From Hymenobacter lapidiphilus (GTDB lineage: Bacteria > Bacteroidota > Bacteroidia > Cytophagales > Hymenobacteraceae): a DNA stretch of 64,000 nucleotides. The notes beneath the pieces were generated by a model that saw only the letters and a program-made list of their open reading frames with translations, was not told the DNA's origin and did not search any database. The stretch's first letter is position 1. Every line of letters begins with the position of its first letter. The DNA lies in the NCBI RefSeq assembly GCF_003417065.2, contig NZ_QVLT01000004.1, positions 124,001 through 188,000 on the forward strand, given 5' to 3'. A program made the position numbers and the translations under genes. Below are positions 18,073-27,417 of this stretch, piece after piece.

Positions 18073-18482
18073 GATTAAGGGAGTTAGGAGATGAAATGAA
18101 AAATTTGTGTCTACTATGCTTGAATTATCAATATGCAAAGCTAACAATTGTACTTTTTATAGACAATAGGGGATCCAAAAATTGAAATTTGAGATTGTGG
18201 GAATATATTCTCACATTTAATAAAATGCAGAAAAATGATTGAATTGATGTGGTCTGGTTTCAGAAATGAGAATACATATCTTTGTAGATTCTTGAAATGT
18301 TCATAATCAACATGCAAGTGTATAATGCATATACCATTGTACATGAAAACCAATGTGCACAAGTCGTCCTCTCAGTGTATAAGAAGCAATGGATGAGTAT
18401 CAGCCAGTTTACAAGTAGAGTAATAAGATTTAGTCCTTCTCATGATCTGACATTACGGATTGTGTGATCATCGGACGATAAA
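18073..18482. other. AT-rich intergenic stretch
   Basis: About 410 bases between the divergent genes at 17728 and 18483. A 73-codon minus-strand frame (18141-18362) has composition unlike a protein and is not called. No strong hairpin or promoter box seen. Confidence 0.4.
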
Positions 18483-19085
18483 ATGCTAATAGTAAATAAC
18501 TTGATTGTTATGGCAGCGCCATTAAAGTGGAGCGAATTTCAAGAAATACTTGACCTAGTCAAACGAGATGCGACGAAGGACAAAGACGTTGGATTGTATC
18601 GCTTCCTCATATTTGCTACCTTAAGTGGATACCGAGGTCTACTTGCAGGAGACGTACTGAAGATGACATGGGGAGATGTCTATAAGGCAACTTATCCATC
18701 GTTTCGAGGCTGGCTGAAGAGGCATCCTCGTAAAGAGGATGACATACTCATAGAGATAGCCTATAGATTAGCTGTTAAGAGCTTAGGGGAAAATGCTAAT
18801 AGTTCTAATGACTATGGTATGAATCTTTCAATTATGCCTCCCTTAAAATCAGATGGCACAAAACCCATGTCAATACAGAGCCTGAATCGTTTGCTGAAAG
18901 ATGTTTTTCTGCACTATGGTAAGCCTGTACAGATGTTATCAACGCACACGTTTCGTAAGACATATGCTAAACACATATATGAGCAAAAAGGTAAAACTAC
19001 TAATGCGCTGATTCAGCTATCAAAAGAACTAGGACACTCTAGCTCATCAGTTACAAAGAAGTATATTGATATAAACAATGGTTAG
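18483..19085 (+). CDS. tyrosine recombinase, catalytic domain only
   Basis: 200 residues covering only the C-terminal catalytic domain. GYRGLLAGDVLKMTWGDV holds the first arginine, STHTFRKTYAKH the H-x-x-R, and ELGHSSSSVTKKYI the second histidine and the nucleophilic tyrosine. The N-terminal core-binding domain of ordinary integrases is missing, as in FimB/FimE-type inversion enzymes of similar size. It could be a small active recombinase or a truncated relic; the intact catalytic set favours the former. An internal ATG at 18510 is an alternative start. Confidence 0.75.
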   Translation: MLIVNNLIVMAAPLKWSEFQEILDLVKRDATKDKDVGLYRFLIFATLSGYRGLLAGDVLKMTWGDVYKATYPSFRGWLKRHPRKEDDILIEIAYRLAVKSLGENANSSNDYGMNLSIMPPLKSDGTKPMSIQSLNRLLKDVFLHYGKPVQMLSTHTFRKTYAKHIYEQKGKTTNALIQLSKELGHSSSSVTKKYIDINNG

Positions 19086-19270
19086 TTAATGTTGACGGTG
19101 ATTGTGGGTTGTATTATGTTGTGCTATTATAGTTGGTTAGTAATAATATGTAAATCATATGATATTAGGTTCTGAAATAAATATATGAATAGAAGTAAGT
19201 TTAATAGTTGATGTATCTGAGATTTTAGTAATGGTTCTTTAAAGACAACTTCAGATAATTGTGATGAATA

Positions 19271-20677
19271 CTAATTTAGTTTAGGCTTAAGACCTAACTT
19301 GTTCATTTCACGTTTGAAAATCTTATTTGCTTTTACCGCATCCTGCTTCTTCACTACAAGTGCGTCATGGACTGTCACCACGTCCGTGATACCTTCAGCA
19401 ACAAGTGCCTTCACAACGCGGGTATACATGATACCAGATTCAATACGCTGAGCCAACAAGCAATTGTTAGCATACCGTTTTGGCTTTTGGGTGCCATTCT
19501 GCCCGAATTGCCAATCCAAACGCTTAATCTTGAAAAACAGGTCATGCAGGTGTGGGAATAGACTTTTGAAGAGTTCGTAACACTTTTTGCTTTCTAATCT
19601 CTTCACTGCACGCTTGAGCTGTGCTGCTGTACCTAACACGCTAGCGTTAGCAACCTCGTCTTGACGCTGCTGGATCGTCCCCTTCGCCATGTTTACGTAA
19701 CTGCCGAAGAAGGCTGTGTAGCACACAACTTTGGCTTGCGGGCGGGTGATTACCATACCGTATGCAATCTCATATTGCTTTTGTATGTATTCGTAGATGG
19801 TGCCGGCTTCTGTGAGGCGCTTAAATTTGACCACATCTTCTTTGTCTTCAACTGCTTTGAAGAGTGGAATAGCTTCGACACACTCAGGCGCAAACTTCTT
19901 AATCAAACTGCTAGTGGCAGCAGCGAGAAAGAACATTTGTGAGCAAACGATATCAAGTTCTACCAGCTCACTTGCTATACTATTGCTGAAGCGTAGAAAA
20001 GGGCGTAAAAGCTTGTGCATTCTCGTGATTGCAGCGTGAACACGCTTGCCGAAATCACACACTACGAAACGTTTATCTACATCATGATTGAAGAGGTCAA
20101 TCATGGTGCTAGGGCACACATCTGGTAAGCCAGCCTGAGTCAGTATGGTAGTGATAACTGCTCGTGATTCAGGAGTGTCTATCAACACCAAGTCTTTCAT
20201 CTTGCCAATGACGAGGTTGCGATAGTATTCATTCGTGGAGGTAGTGTTTACTGATAGGTCATTGACCTTTGTTATCATTCGCTTATTGTTGATTGGTTCT
20301 TTGGTATACAGTTTTTTAGTGCTTAATAGGCGAGGGTGAATGCGGTAAGATTTTGCGATTTTCTTATTCTCACTAGCATATCCCTTTTCAAAATACTGAC
20401 CATGCTCGTTGTATTTGCATACTTCTATGTATTCATTGTCAAGTAGAGTATTGATCACTTTATAATATGTCTTGCCAAGGATCTTTTCTAGCTTGTCTGA
20501 GTGTATCTGAGTAAATCCATTTAGGTTATTCACTCCTTTCATAGAAACAAGCTTACAGCAAAGATGTGTGAACAATAGGCAGGTGTTTTCAGTTACCTGT
20601 GATCTTCGGGATTCATCTGTTAAATGAGTATTTAGATTGTTAATATCTAAATGTGGAGGTAGAAAGTAATATTTCAT
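19271..20677 (-). CDS. divergent A-family polymerase-like protein of the island
   Basis: 468 residues. Residues about 30-115 look like a winged-helix domain (FTQIHSDKLEKILGKTYYK...LLDNEYIEV) as in plasmid initiators. Then come three blocks in polymerase order. Motif A-like ELVELDIVCSQMFFLAA has D242 and follows GKRVHAAITRMHKLLRPFL. Motif B-like TRPQAKVVCYTAFFGS (311-326) has K316 and Y320. Motif C-like VVTVHDALVV (433-442) has H437-D438. Just before C, LLAQRIESGIMYTRVVKAL resembles the helix preceding VHDE in Pol I. No exonuclease domain is present. It may act in replication or repair of the element, but the match is motif-level only. Confidence 0.6.
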   Translation of the reverse strand: MKYYFLPPHLDINNLNTHLTDESRRSQVTENTCLLFTHLCCKLVSMKGVNNLNGFTQIHSDKLEKILGKTYYKVINTLLDNEYIEVCKYNEHGQYFEKGYASENKKIAKSYRIHPRLLSTKKLYTKEPINNKRMITKVNDLSVNTTSTNEYYRNLVIGKMKDLVLIDTPESRAVITTILTQAGLPDVCPSTMIDLFNHDVDKRFVVCDFGKRVHAAITRMHKLLRPFLRFSNSIASELVELDIVCSQMFFLAAATSSLIKKFAPECVEAIPLFKAVEDKEDVVKFKRLTEAGTIYEYIQKQYEIAYGMVITRPQAKVVCYTAFFGSYVNMAKGTIQQRQDEVANASVLGTAAQLKRAVKRLESKKCYELFKSLFPHLHDLFFKIKRLDWQFGQNGTQKPKRYANNCLLAQRIESGIMYTRVVKALVAEGITDVVTVHDALVVKKQDAVKANKIFKREMNKLGLKPKLN

Positions 20678-20840
20678 TGATAAATACTGGTTTTGCTTTT
20701 ATAATTATCCTATTGATATTACAAGAGTGTGATGTTTGATTTGTGTTTATATATAGACTGTGGTTCGTTCCATATCTTGTTTATATGTTATTAAAAAAAA
20801 CTTATTTGGTTTTAACCTGATGAGATAAAAACCATAAAAA

Positions 20841-20868
20841 AATGCCCAGTCCCTTGCGGGTGGGCATT
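20841..20868 (-). terminator. terminator with no obvious gene upstream
   Basis: AATGCCCA (20841-20848) pairs with TGGGCATT (20861-20868), with an inner CCC/GGG stem. On the minus strand it is followed by seven Ts. The nearest upstream minus-strand gene already has its own terminator at 21081, so this one may end a small RNA. Confidence 0.6.
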
Positions 20869-21080
20869 CTCTTTTATCTATATTATAATGATGAGATGTG
20901 CCTACCATATAGGAGGTTATAGAACATAATAGTAGTCTTACCAAATGTTCCCCGTTTCTCACTCAAAACCGCTCATACGTAGTGTAGAGAAGGTTTTTTT
21001 AAAATAAATGAGCGTTTGATCTGGATTATAATAGCCACAGCCTGCTATAAGCAAGTAGTGTGAATCATATGTAATGCAAA

Positions 21081-21105
21081 AAGGCAACCCGATAAAGGTT
21101 GCCTT
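21081..21105 (-). terminator. terminator of the TPR lipoprotein gene
   Basis: AAGGCAACC (21081-21089) pairs with GGTTGCCTT (21097-21105) around a 7-base loop, followed on the minus strand by a T-run. It lies 27 bases after the stop of the gene starting at 21851. Confidence 0.75.
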
Positions 21106-21131
21106 TTATTGCTGCCATGACCTTGATGAAA

Positions 21132-21851
21132 CTATTTTATTCTGATAGAATCCGATAGGGAGCGTCTTGCCCGCACTAGATTGCTTAACGCGTCAGTGTA
21201 GTTGGAGTGTAACCTCACTGCTTTAGTCAAAGCACGAACAGCGAGAGTGGGATGGTCCAGCTGCAATTCAGAGTAACCCTTCAAATTATAGTAAGTGGAG
21301 TTCAATGTATCTCCAAGCACTAAAGCACGATCAATATCTTGTACAGCTTGCTTGTATTGCCCGATTGATACATACAGCAACGTTCGGTTCCCATAAGTAG
21401 GAGAGAAGGTAGAGTCTAGACGGATAGCACGAGTGTAATCTTGTTCAGCTAGCTGAGGCTGGTCTGACAGGTAATAGGCATACCCCCGGTTGTTGTAGGC
21501 TGTCGCTGATGATGAATCCAGTTGGATGGCAGTGGTGAAATCGGCAATTCCCGCTTCATAGTTTTGCAACTTATCATGAGCGTATCCCCTGAGCATGTAG
21601 TGTTGCATACTGTCTGGCTGGTGAGCAATCAGGGTATCCAGCTTATTAATGGCTGCTTCGTAGCGCTTTTCGGTAAGTGCCCGCAAAACACTTTCATGTT
21701 TCGGGAGAGGACCTTTAGGTGAGCAACCAGATAGCAACAGTATTGATGAAGTGATTAATGATATTGATAACGCAGCGCAATAGATCTTATAATTCAAGAC
21801 GATGGATGATTGGTGGTGTGCTATCAGCTGATAGCCCACTATGTGGTTCAC
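21132..21851 (-). CDS. TPR-repeat lipoprotein
   Basis: 239 residues. A hydrophobic segment ends in the lipobox LLLSGC (cysteine at about 43), so the mature protein is a lipid-anchored envelope protein. Its n-region is unusually long and no later ATG exists. Four to five TPR units follow (AYNNRGYAYYLSDQPQLAEQDYTRAI and similar), giving a protein-binding solenoid. TPR lipoproteins act as assembly or adaptor factors; the partner is unknown. Slightly richer in GC than the rest of the island. Confidence 0.8.
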   Translation of the reverse strand: MNHIVGYQLIAHHQSSIVLNYKIYCAALSISLITSSILLLSGCSPKGPLPKHESVLRALTEKRYEAAINKLDTLIAHQPDSMQHYMLRGYAHDKLQNYEAGIADFTTAIQLDSSSATAYNNRGYAYYLSDQPQLAEQDYTRAIRLDSTFSPTYGNRTLLYVSIGQYKQAVQDIDRALVLGDTLNSTYYNLKGYSELQLDHPTLAVRALTKAVRLHSNYTDALSNLVRARRSLSDSIRIK

Positions 21852-21977
21852 GGCATACTGATACCAACAGTAGCCGGTGTAAAAATAGTATGTTGCTAAG
21901 CAGAATTTGTGTCAGTAGTGCTCTGTACTGGCTGCGAAGCTTGCTATAACAATAATGTGACCATGCACATCACTATA

Positions 21978-22223
21978 TCATATGCTAGAATCCACTTGTG
22001 TGATATCAGCACAACTCATAAAGTCGCCCATTTCCATGTCTAGTGCCCGGCACAAGGAAATCAGAACATCTAGTGTAGGGCTAAATGCTGCGGTTTCAAT
22101 GCGCTTGATGGTGGATTTTTCCACGTTAGCAACATCGGCTAGCATTTGCTGGCTCCATCCTTTGATCACCCGCAAGGAGCGTAGGTGAGCCCCGAAAAGT
22201 TTAACGCCTGCTGGATTCTTCAC
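21978..22223 (-). CDS. XRE-family transcription regulator
   Basis: 81 residues consisting almost entirely of one Cro/C1-type helix-turn-helix (HLRSLRVIKGWSQQMLADVANVEKSTIKRIE, then FSPTLDVLISLCRALDM). Such small repressors bind short palindromes as dimers. It is divergent from the MORN/OmpA-like gene, whose promoter box at 22284 lies in between, so that gene is a likely target. Confidence 0.82.
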   Translation of the reverse strand: MKNPAGVKLFGAHLRSLRVIKGWSQQMLADVANVEKSTIKRIETAAFSPTLDVLISLCRALDMEMGDFMSCADITQVDSSI

Positions 22224-22283
22224 CCCAGCAAGCTCCCTACCTCAAAAATGGATGTTGGGCGCAGGAATGCGCCCAAAGCTCGT

Positions 22284-22291
22284 TAGATTTG
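22284..22291 (+). promoter_or_regulatory. -7 box before the MORN/OmpA-like gene
   Basis: TAGATTTG fits TAnnTTTG and lies 76 bases before the ATG at 22367. Confidence 0.4.
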
Positions 22292-22366
22292 TATTACCAG
22301 CAGGAGCTTGGGTGATAGCCTACTTCGAGCCTTCACATCATTTCACCTTCAACATCTATCCAGAGT

Positions 22367-23998
22367 ATGCATCCTACCGCGAAAAGCCGGTTCATGACCT
22401 ATTTGCGTGTTAGCTGCTTAGCAGCCAGTCTTGCAGTGAGTGTATCTACTTCCCATGCTCAAAAAACTACTGCCCCACCGCCTGCCCGCACCTACTTCAA
22501 AGACGAGTATGGTAAAGAAACGAAAGTGGTGAAGGAACGGTGGGGTGAAGATGAGAACGGTGAAAAGCACGGAAAATACATCCGCTACTTCGAAGGAGAC
22601 ATGTATTCTACTGCTGGGCAAGTAATGGAGAGCAGTACCTATGTACATGGTGCCAAAACAGGACCAGCCTACTACATCGGTGATTTGTCTTCTGCTGTTC
22701 GTTACAATGCTAATAAGTTTGTTGGCAATTATATCAATGGCAACCCATCGGGAGTCTGGACTGTCTACAGGCGCTTAGATGGCAACAAAGTGGCAGAAAA
22801 GCACTTGTATGGTGCTGATGGTAAGCTGTTAAAGCGATCTGAATATAAAGAGGGAAAAATTTCAGGAACATTCTCCTACCAGAACAATCGTCTCAGTGGA
22901 CCAGCGAGAATCTATGGTAGCTCGGAAGCTGAATATGCATCAGGTAGCTATGAGAATGACATGTATGCGGGCACTTGGCAGAATGCTGTGCTGCTAGAAG
23001 ATGGTAAGAAACAGTCGATTAAGTATAGCAAGGGTAGCAAGATCGTGTTTGAAAACGGGGTTGCTGTCACCAGTATAAATTCTGCTGGTGCTATTAGATC
23101 GCTCAAAGCTGAGGCTGGGCAACGAGCAATTAAGAAACAGATAGTCGCAGACTCTATTGCAAATGATGAGCGATTGAGTTTGCCAATACAAACTGAGGGA
23201 ATTAGTTTCTACTCGAATAGCTACAGGCTAACTGATAATGCAATGTATTCCTTAGATGCCATCGCTAATGCGGTAAATGAAAAACTTGGTAGTCGATATG
23301 AGGTAAAAGAAATTGTTCTTTCTACACACACAAGTGGGATCAATGATCGTGATGCTAGTGATATTGCTATTGCAAATGATGATACGGCGAAATTCATACT
23401 GTCATTAAATAGAGCTTACAGCATTCGTTATTATCTAAGAAGCAAATTAAAGCAACCTGTGAAAATGTATTCATATCCATGTGGTTCTAAATTGAGTATA
23501 TCGGAAAGCGACCAAGTAAGAGGAAGAAATGTTACTTATAATACTGAAGATCGTGTGCAGATGGTGTTTGACGAATCTTTGCCTAATGCTAGGAAATTAT
23601 ATACTACATTGTCTAATAGCTACAACCTCAATGTTAAAAACGAAATAATTTCAAATCAAAAGTTAAAGAAAAAAATCATAAAAGATGTAGCAGAATTGTT
23701 TCAAAACGATGCTGTGAGGGCGCAAATGGTAGACAGGCAAGTTAAAAGATTGAGAGGAGAAACACTTTCTTATAATAGCCCTTTTAATTCCAGTATATCA
23801 TTAGATATGATACCTCCTGAATTTTGGGTTGAAAATACGACTTCGAGTATGCCTGTGAATCCAGCGCAAAAGGAAGAGGTGAAGGAGTTCAAGGAAGCGT
23901 TTGCAATGCTATTAGAACGTCTCAATAAAATGTATGATACAACCGTTGAGCCTATAGCATTCTTTACACCTGAGTTAGCAGATATGCTTAAAAAATAG
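22367..23998 (+). CDS. secreted MORN-repeat protein with OmpA-like C-terminal region
   Basis: 543 residues. An N-terminal signal peptide ends near STSHAQ; an internal ATG at 22394 is an equally good start. Residues about 60-230 hold MORN-variant repeats (GEKHGKYIRYFEGD, NGNPSGVWTVYRR, EGKISGTFSYQNNRLSGPARIY). The part from about residue 285 (FYSNSYRLTDNAMYSLDAIANAVN, then SLNRAYSIRYYLRSKL) resembles an OmpA-type peptidoglycan-binding fold, and a helical tail of 130 residues follows. The combination suggests an envelope protein bound to the cell wall. It is divergent from the XRE regulator. Specific role unknown. Confidence 0.72.
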   Translation: MHPTAKSRFMTYLRVSCLAASLAVSVSTSHAQKTTAPPPARTYFKDEYGKETKVVKERWGEDENGEKHGKYIRYFEGDMYSTAGQVMESSTYVHGAKTGPAYYIGDLSSAVRYNANKFVGNYINGNPSGVWTVYRRLDGNKVAEKHLYGADGKLLKRSEYKEGKISGTFSYQNNRLSGPARIYGSSEAEYASGSYENDMYAGTWQNAVLLEDGKKQSIKYSKGSKIVFENGVAVTSINSAGAIRSLKAEAGQRAIKKQIVADSIANDERLSLPIQTEGISFYSNSYRLTDNAMYSLDAIANAVNEKLGSRYEVKEIVLSTHTSGINDRDASDIAIANDDTAKFILSLNRAYSIRYYLRSKLKQPVKMYSYPCGSKLSISESDQVRGRNVTYNTEDRVQMVFDESLPNARKLYTTLSNSYNLNVKNEIISNQKLKKKIIKDVAELFQNDAVRAQMVDRQVKRLRGETLSYNSPFNSSISLDMIPPEFWVENTTSSMPVNPAQKEEVKEFKEAFAMLLERLNKMYDTTVEPIAFFTPELADMLKK

Positions 23999-24061
23999 GT
24001 GAAGGGCATCAGATTTTTTAGCAACTGAATCTGACAAGGCTTTAGGAATAACGTAAATATG

Positions 24062-24094
24062 AAGCCCCTATAGACGTGGAATCTATAGGGGCTT
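24062..24094. terminator. bidirectional terminator between convergent genes
   Basis: Perfect 13-bp arms (24062-24074, 24082-24094) around a 7-base loop with a T-run. It lies between the MORN/OmpA-like gene and the end of the integrase gene. Confidence 0.75.
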
Positions 24095-24121
24095 TCTGTT
24101 GCTGGTGAGGCTGTATAGAGC

Positions 24122-25639
24122 TTATGCTACCACTTTCATCTTACTGTTGGTAACAGCAGGTAAGGTAGGGGTGTTAGGCATATCCCAACCAGCTTTACCC
24201 ATTTCCTCAGTGTTCAGTGAACCATCACCATACACATCCATTATCATATTCAACTCAGAGTGTCCAACAATGTTCTTGAGGGCTGTAATCTTCATTCCGT
24301 TGGTTAAGCTGATGTTGATGAAGGTCTTTCTCGCCGTGTGCGAGTTGATCAATTCTCTCTTTATTTTGCTCTCATCTTCTTTTGCAACGTTGTTCTTATA
24401 GTTGGTGCGTACCAAGCTGTAGTTGCAGATGTTGTTACGCTCCATCAGCCTATTCATATAGTAGCCGATCTGAGCAGTGTACCCAACACCTTCTTTGTTT
24501 CCCTTATCGTAATCAAAGTGGTAATCATACTTCTCAAGAATAGCCAACGCATCTTGAGTAAGTGGTATTTGTACTGGTTTGGTGGTTTTTTGCTGAATGA
24601 TTTTAAGGTACAGGTTGTTTTCAACATTAATAATGTGGTGTTTCTTGATCCGCAAAGCATCAACGAACCTCAAGCCAGTATTACACATCAACAAATAGAA
24701 ATCCCTGTGTATTTGCTCTCTGCTATTCTCGCATTTAACTTTCTTTACCGCTTCAAATTCAGATTTGGTTAAGAATACTACAGAATGGTTTTGTGATTTC
24801 TTGATACCAATCTTCCATTTCTTAACCTCAGTGATATCGTAGTGGTAGGTATCCGAAAAGAAGTAATATACGATCTTCATTTTCTGTAGTAATTCTCGTA
24901 CTGAGGAATTACGTAAACCTTTTACATAAATGGTCTTGGTAGCCGTAGGGTTTTCTTTGTTGTAAGCTTCTGTAGAGTCAAGGTCAATTACTCTGGTTTC
25001 CTTTTCCGTAGTTAACCAATTCCTGAAACTGTTAAGAGTGCTTTTGGTGATATCGTTTATGTTCAATGATGGTTTCCACAGCTTCACAGCATCCTTCAAC
25101 CCTGTGTAGTTCTTCTTGCTATTTTCCTTTAGCTGATCATTCTGAGCAAGAAACATATCAATGTGTGTAATAAAGTTCTTAGACACATACACCTTCAATT
25201 TCCGCTCTTCAGCCTCAATTTCCTCCTCTTTCCGTTTCACCTGTAGCTTCAGATCTTCTAATTCCGCTCTGAGCATCCCAAGCATTCTGTGAAGTACGCT
25301 CTGTGCCTGTGGTTCGGTAGTCTCCCTAGTTACTTTAAGCTGTTGTAGTTTCTCCCATTCTACATCCAAGTTGGATTTGAATGGTTCTACACCGTTGGCT
25401 TCACATTCATTTAAGCAATACTGTACATCCTTCAGAGTGGCTTGAATCTTCTGGTTCATGGTAGCGGAATCAGTACGCTTGATCACCTTACCAGTAGCCT
25501 TATCAAATTCTTCCGGCTCAACGGTTACACCCGTTGCTCTTTGAAAAGGTACAGCCTTTATCTGTGCCTTATGGGTGTAGTTTATGCTGATTCCTAGCTT
25601 CTTACCTATAGGACGTGGTTTGATGGTTAGCGTTCCCAT
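24122..25639 (-). CDS. tyrosine integrase of the island
   Basis: 505 residues from ATG 25639 (MGTLTIKPRP); an upstream ATG adds 17 unlikely residues. The arm-binding region is at the start, a long charged coiled-coil (LEDLKLQVKRKEEEIEAEERK) precedes the SAM-like core-binding domain (about 160-260), and the catalytic domain has CNTGLRFVDAL (R), SHTARKTFIN (H-x-x-R), IVGHSELN (H) and MDVYG (nucleophile Y). This is the typical build of Bacteroidota transposon and ICE integrases. It lies at the right edge of the AT-rich island, beside the DUF4112 gene where the base composition switches, so it probably catalysed the insertion. Confidence 0.9.
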   Translation of the reverse strand: MGTLTIKPRPIGKKLGISINYTHKAQIKAVPFQRATGVTVEPEEFDKATGKVIKRTDSATMNQKIQATLKDVQYCLNECEANGVEPFKSNLDVEWEKLQQLKVTRETTEPQAQSVLHRMLGMLRAELEDLKLQVKRKEEEIEAEERKLKVYVSKNFITHIDMFLAQNDQLKENSKKNYTGLKDAVKLWKPSLNINDITKSTLNSFRNWLTTEKETRVIDLDSTEAYNKENPTATKTIYVKGLRNSSVRELLQKMKIVYYFFSDTYHYDITEVKKWKIGIKKSQNHSVVFLTKSEFEAVKKVKCENSREQIHRDFYLLMCNTGLRFVDALRIKKHHIINVENNLYLKIIQQKTTKPVQIPLTQDALAILEKYDYHFDYDKGNKEGVGYTAQIGYYMNRLMERNNICNYSLVRTNYKNNVAKEDESKIKRELINSHTARKTFINISLTNGMKITALKNIVGHSELNMIMDVYGDGSLNTEEMGKAGWDMPNTPTLPAVTNSKMKVVA

Positions 25640-25735
25640 TTTGTGTTTTGTAAAGATTGTATAAGCGTATGAAACTGAACTTATACACAAAGATAATGAA
25701 ATGTCCTGACTGTATAAACCATGTATAAAGACATG

Positions 25736-26212
25736 TTATGACAGGTAATGATAGAGGTAATTTATTAGCTCGAAACTACCCCATAAAATCAGTGTAAAAA
25801 TCACTATTAAAGTGCTGATAGACAGTATAATTACTCCTATGCCTGAGCCTTGGTGTTTACCACTGGAATAGTGCTCCCTTAAAAGCCTAACATTACGTTC
25901 ATTTGCTTTGTAGGCGAAATCGAAGATGTTGCCCACTATCGGAATGGCGCCAATCAGTGTGTCGAGGACCACGTTGAATACCATGCGCACCACCAGGTTG
26001 CCGCTGGCGCCGTGGCGCATCATGGTCAGAATCAGCAGGCCCGAAATGGCCAGCGAGGGCAGCCCGCCCACCACCGGAATCAGGCCCATAAGCGGGTCGA
26101 GGCCGAAGCGCCAGTTGGTGCCGGGCACCCGGAACTGGCTGTCGAGCAGGCGCGACACGCGCTCTACCCACCGCAGGCGGTCATCTTGGTCGAAAGCAGG
26201 AGTTAGTGTCAT
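25736..26212 (-). CDS. DUF4112 membrane protein with an island-derived C-terminus
   Basis: 158 residues from ATG 26212. The N-terminal 100 residues carry the DUF4112 pattern (LLDSQFRVPGTNWRFGLDPLMGLIPVVGG, then IPIVGNIFDFAYKANERN) with two membrane-associated stretches. Codons for residues 1 to about 98 are GC-rich; the remaining 60, including a strong membrane helix (GVIILSISTLIVIFTLILWG), are AT-rich. DUF4112 proteins often end in such a helix, so the gene still looks functional. The likely reason is insertion of the island at a conserved coding site with replacement of the 3' end. Confidence 0.8.
   Translation of the reverse strand: MTLTPAFDQDDRLRWVERVSRLLDSQFRVPGTNWRFGLDPLMGLIPVVGGLPSLAISGLLILTMMRHGASGNLVVRMVFNVVLDTLIGAIPIVGNIFDFAYKANERNVRLLREHYSSGKHQGSGIGVIILSISTLIVIFTLILWGSFELINYLYHYLS
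25890..25935. other. probable island attachment site in the DUF4112 gene
   Basis: Composition changes from AT-rich to GC-rich within a few tens of bases here, inside codons for the conserved NIFDFAYKANERN stretch of DUF4112. An integrase gene lies on the AT-rich side. The exact core cannot be set because the left end of the island is not in the window. Confidence 0.5.
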
Positions 26213-26335
26213 GGGGGAGAAAGGAGTTTTCGTACAGAAACGCAGCCCCAACGTACAGGTTGGGGACACCGGCCAAACTTGTAGCAATCAAAGCCGTTTT
26301 GCCCGTTCATCCCCTCCATCAAAATCCACCGCACT

Positions 26336-27325
<990 letters not shown>

Positions 27326-27340
27326 GTTTTAGGACTTAAA

Positions 27341-27384
27341 AAAAGAACGTCATCCAGCGCGAAGCGAAGAATGACGTTCTTTTT
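27341..27384. terminator. long hairpin with A/T tails
   Basis: Perfect 13-bp arms (27341-27353, 27371-27384 region) with flanking A- and T-runs, between the convergent aldo/keto reductase and DisA_N genes. Its ACGTCAT start resembles the larger repeat at 34395. Confidence 0.75.
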
Positions 27385-27417
27385 TTACCCGATTACCAAC
27401 TCGTCCATTTTCCCAAC

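Larger units (their letters stand above)
20678..21131. other. intergenic region with two terminators
   Basis: About 450 bases between two minus-strand genes. It contains hairpins at 20841-20868 and 21081-21105, both ending in T-runs when read on the minus strand. No protein gene is supported; a 71-codon minus frame runs through one terminator. Confidence 0.5.

Noticed and set aside
18141..18362. 73-codon minus-strand frame
   Set aside because: Low-complexity, AT-driven composition and no motif; overlaps the upstream extension of the next gene.
20747..20962. 71-codon minus-strand frame
   Set aside because: It runs through a strong terminator and has no protein-like pattern.
25640..25900. tRNA gene as the integration target
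   Set aside because: No cloverleaf or tRNA 3' end is visible at the island's right edge; the DUF4112 gene fits better.
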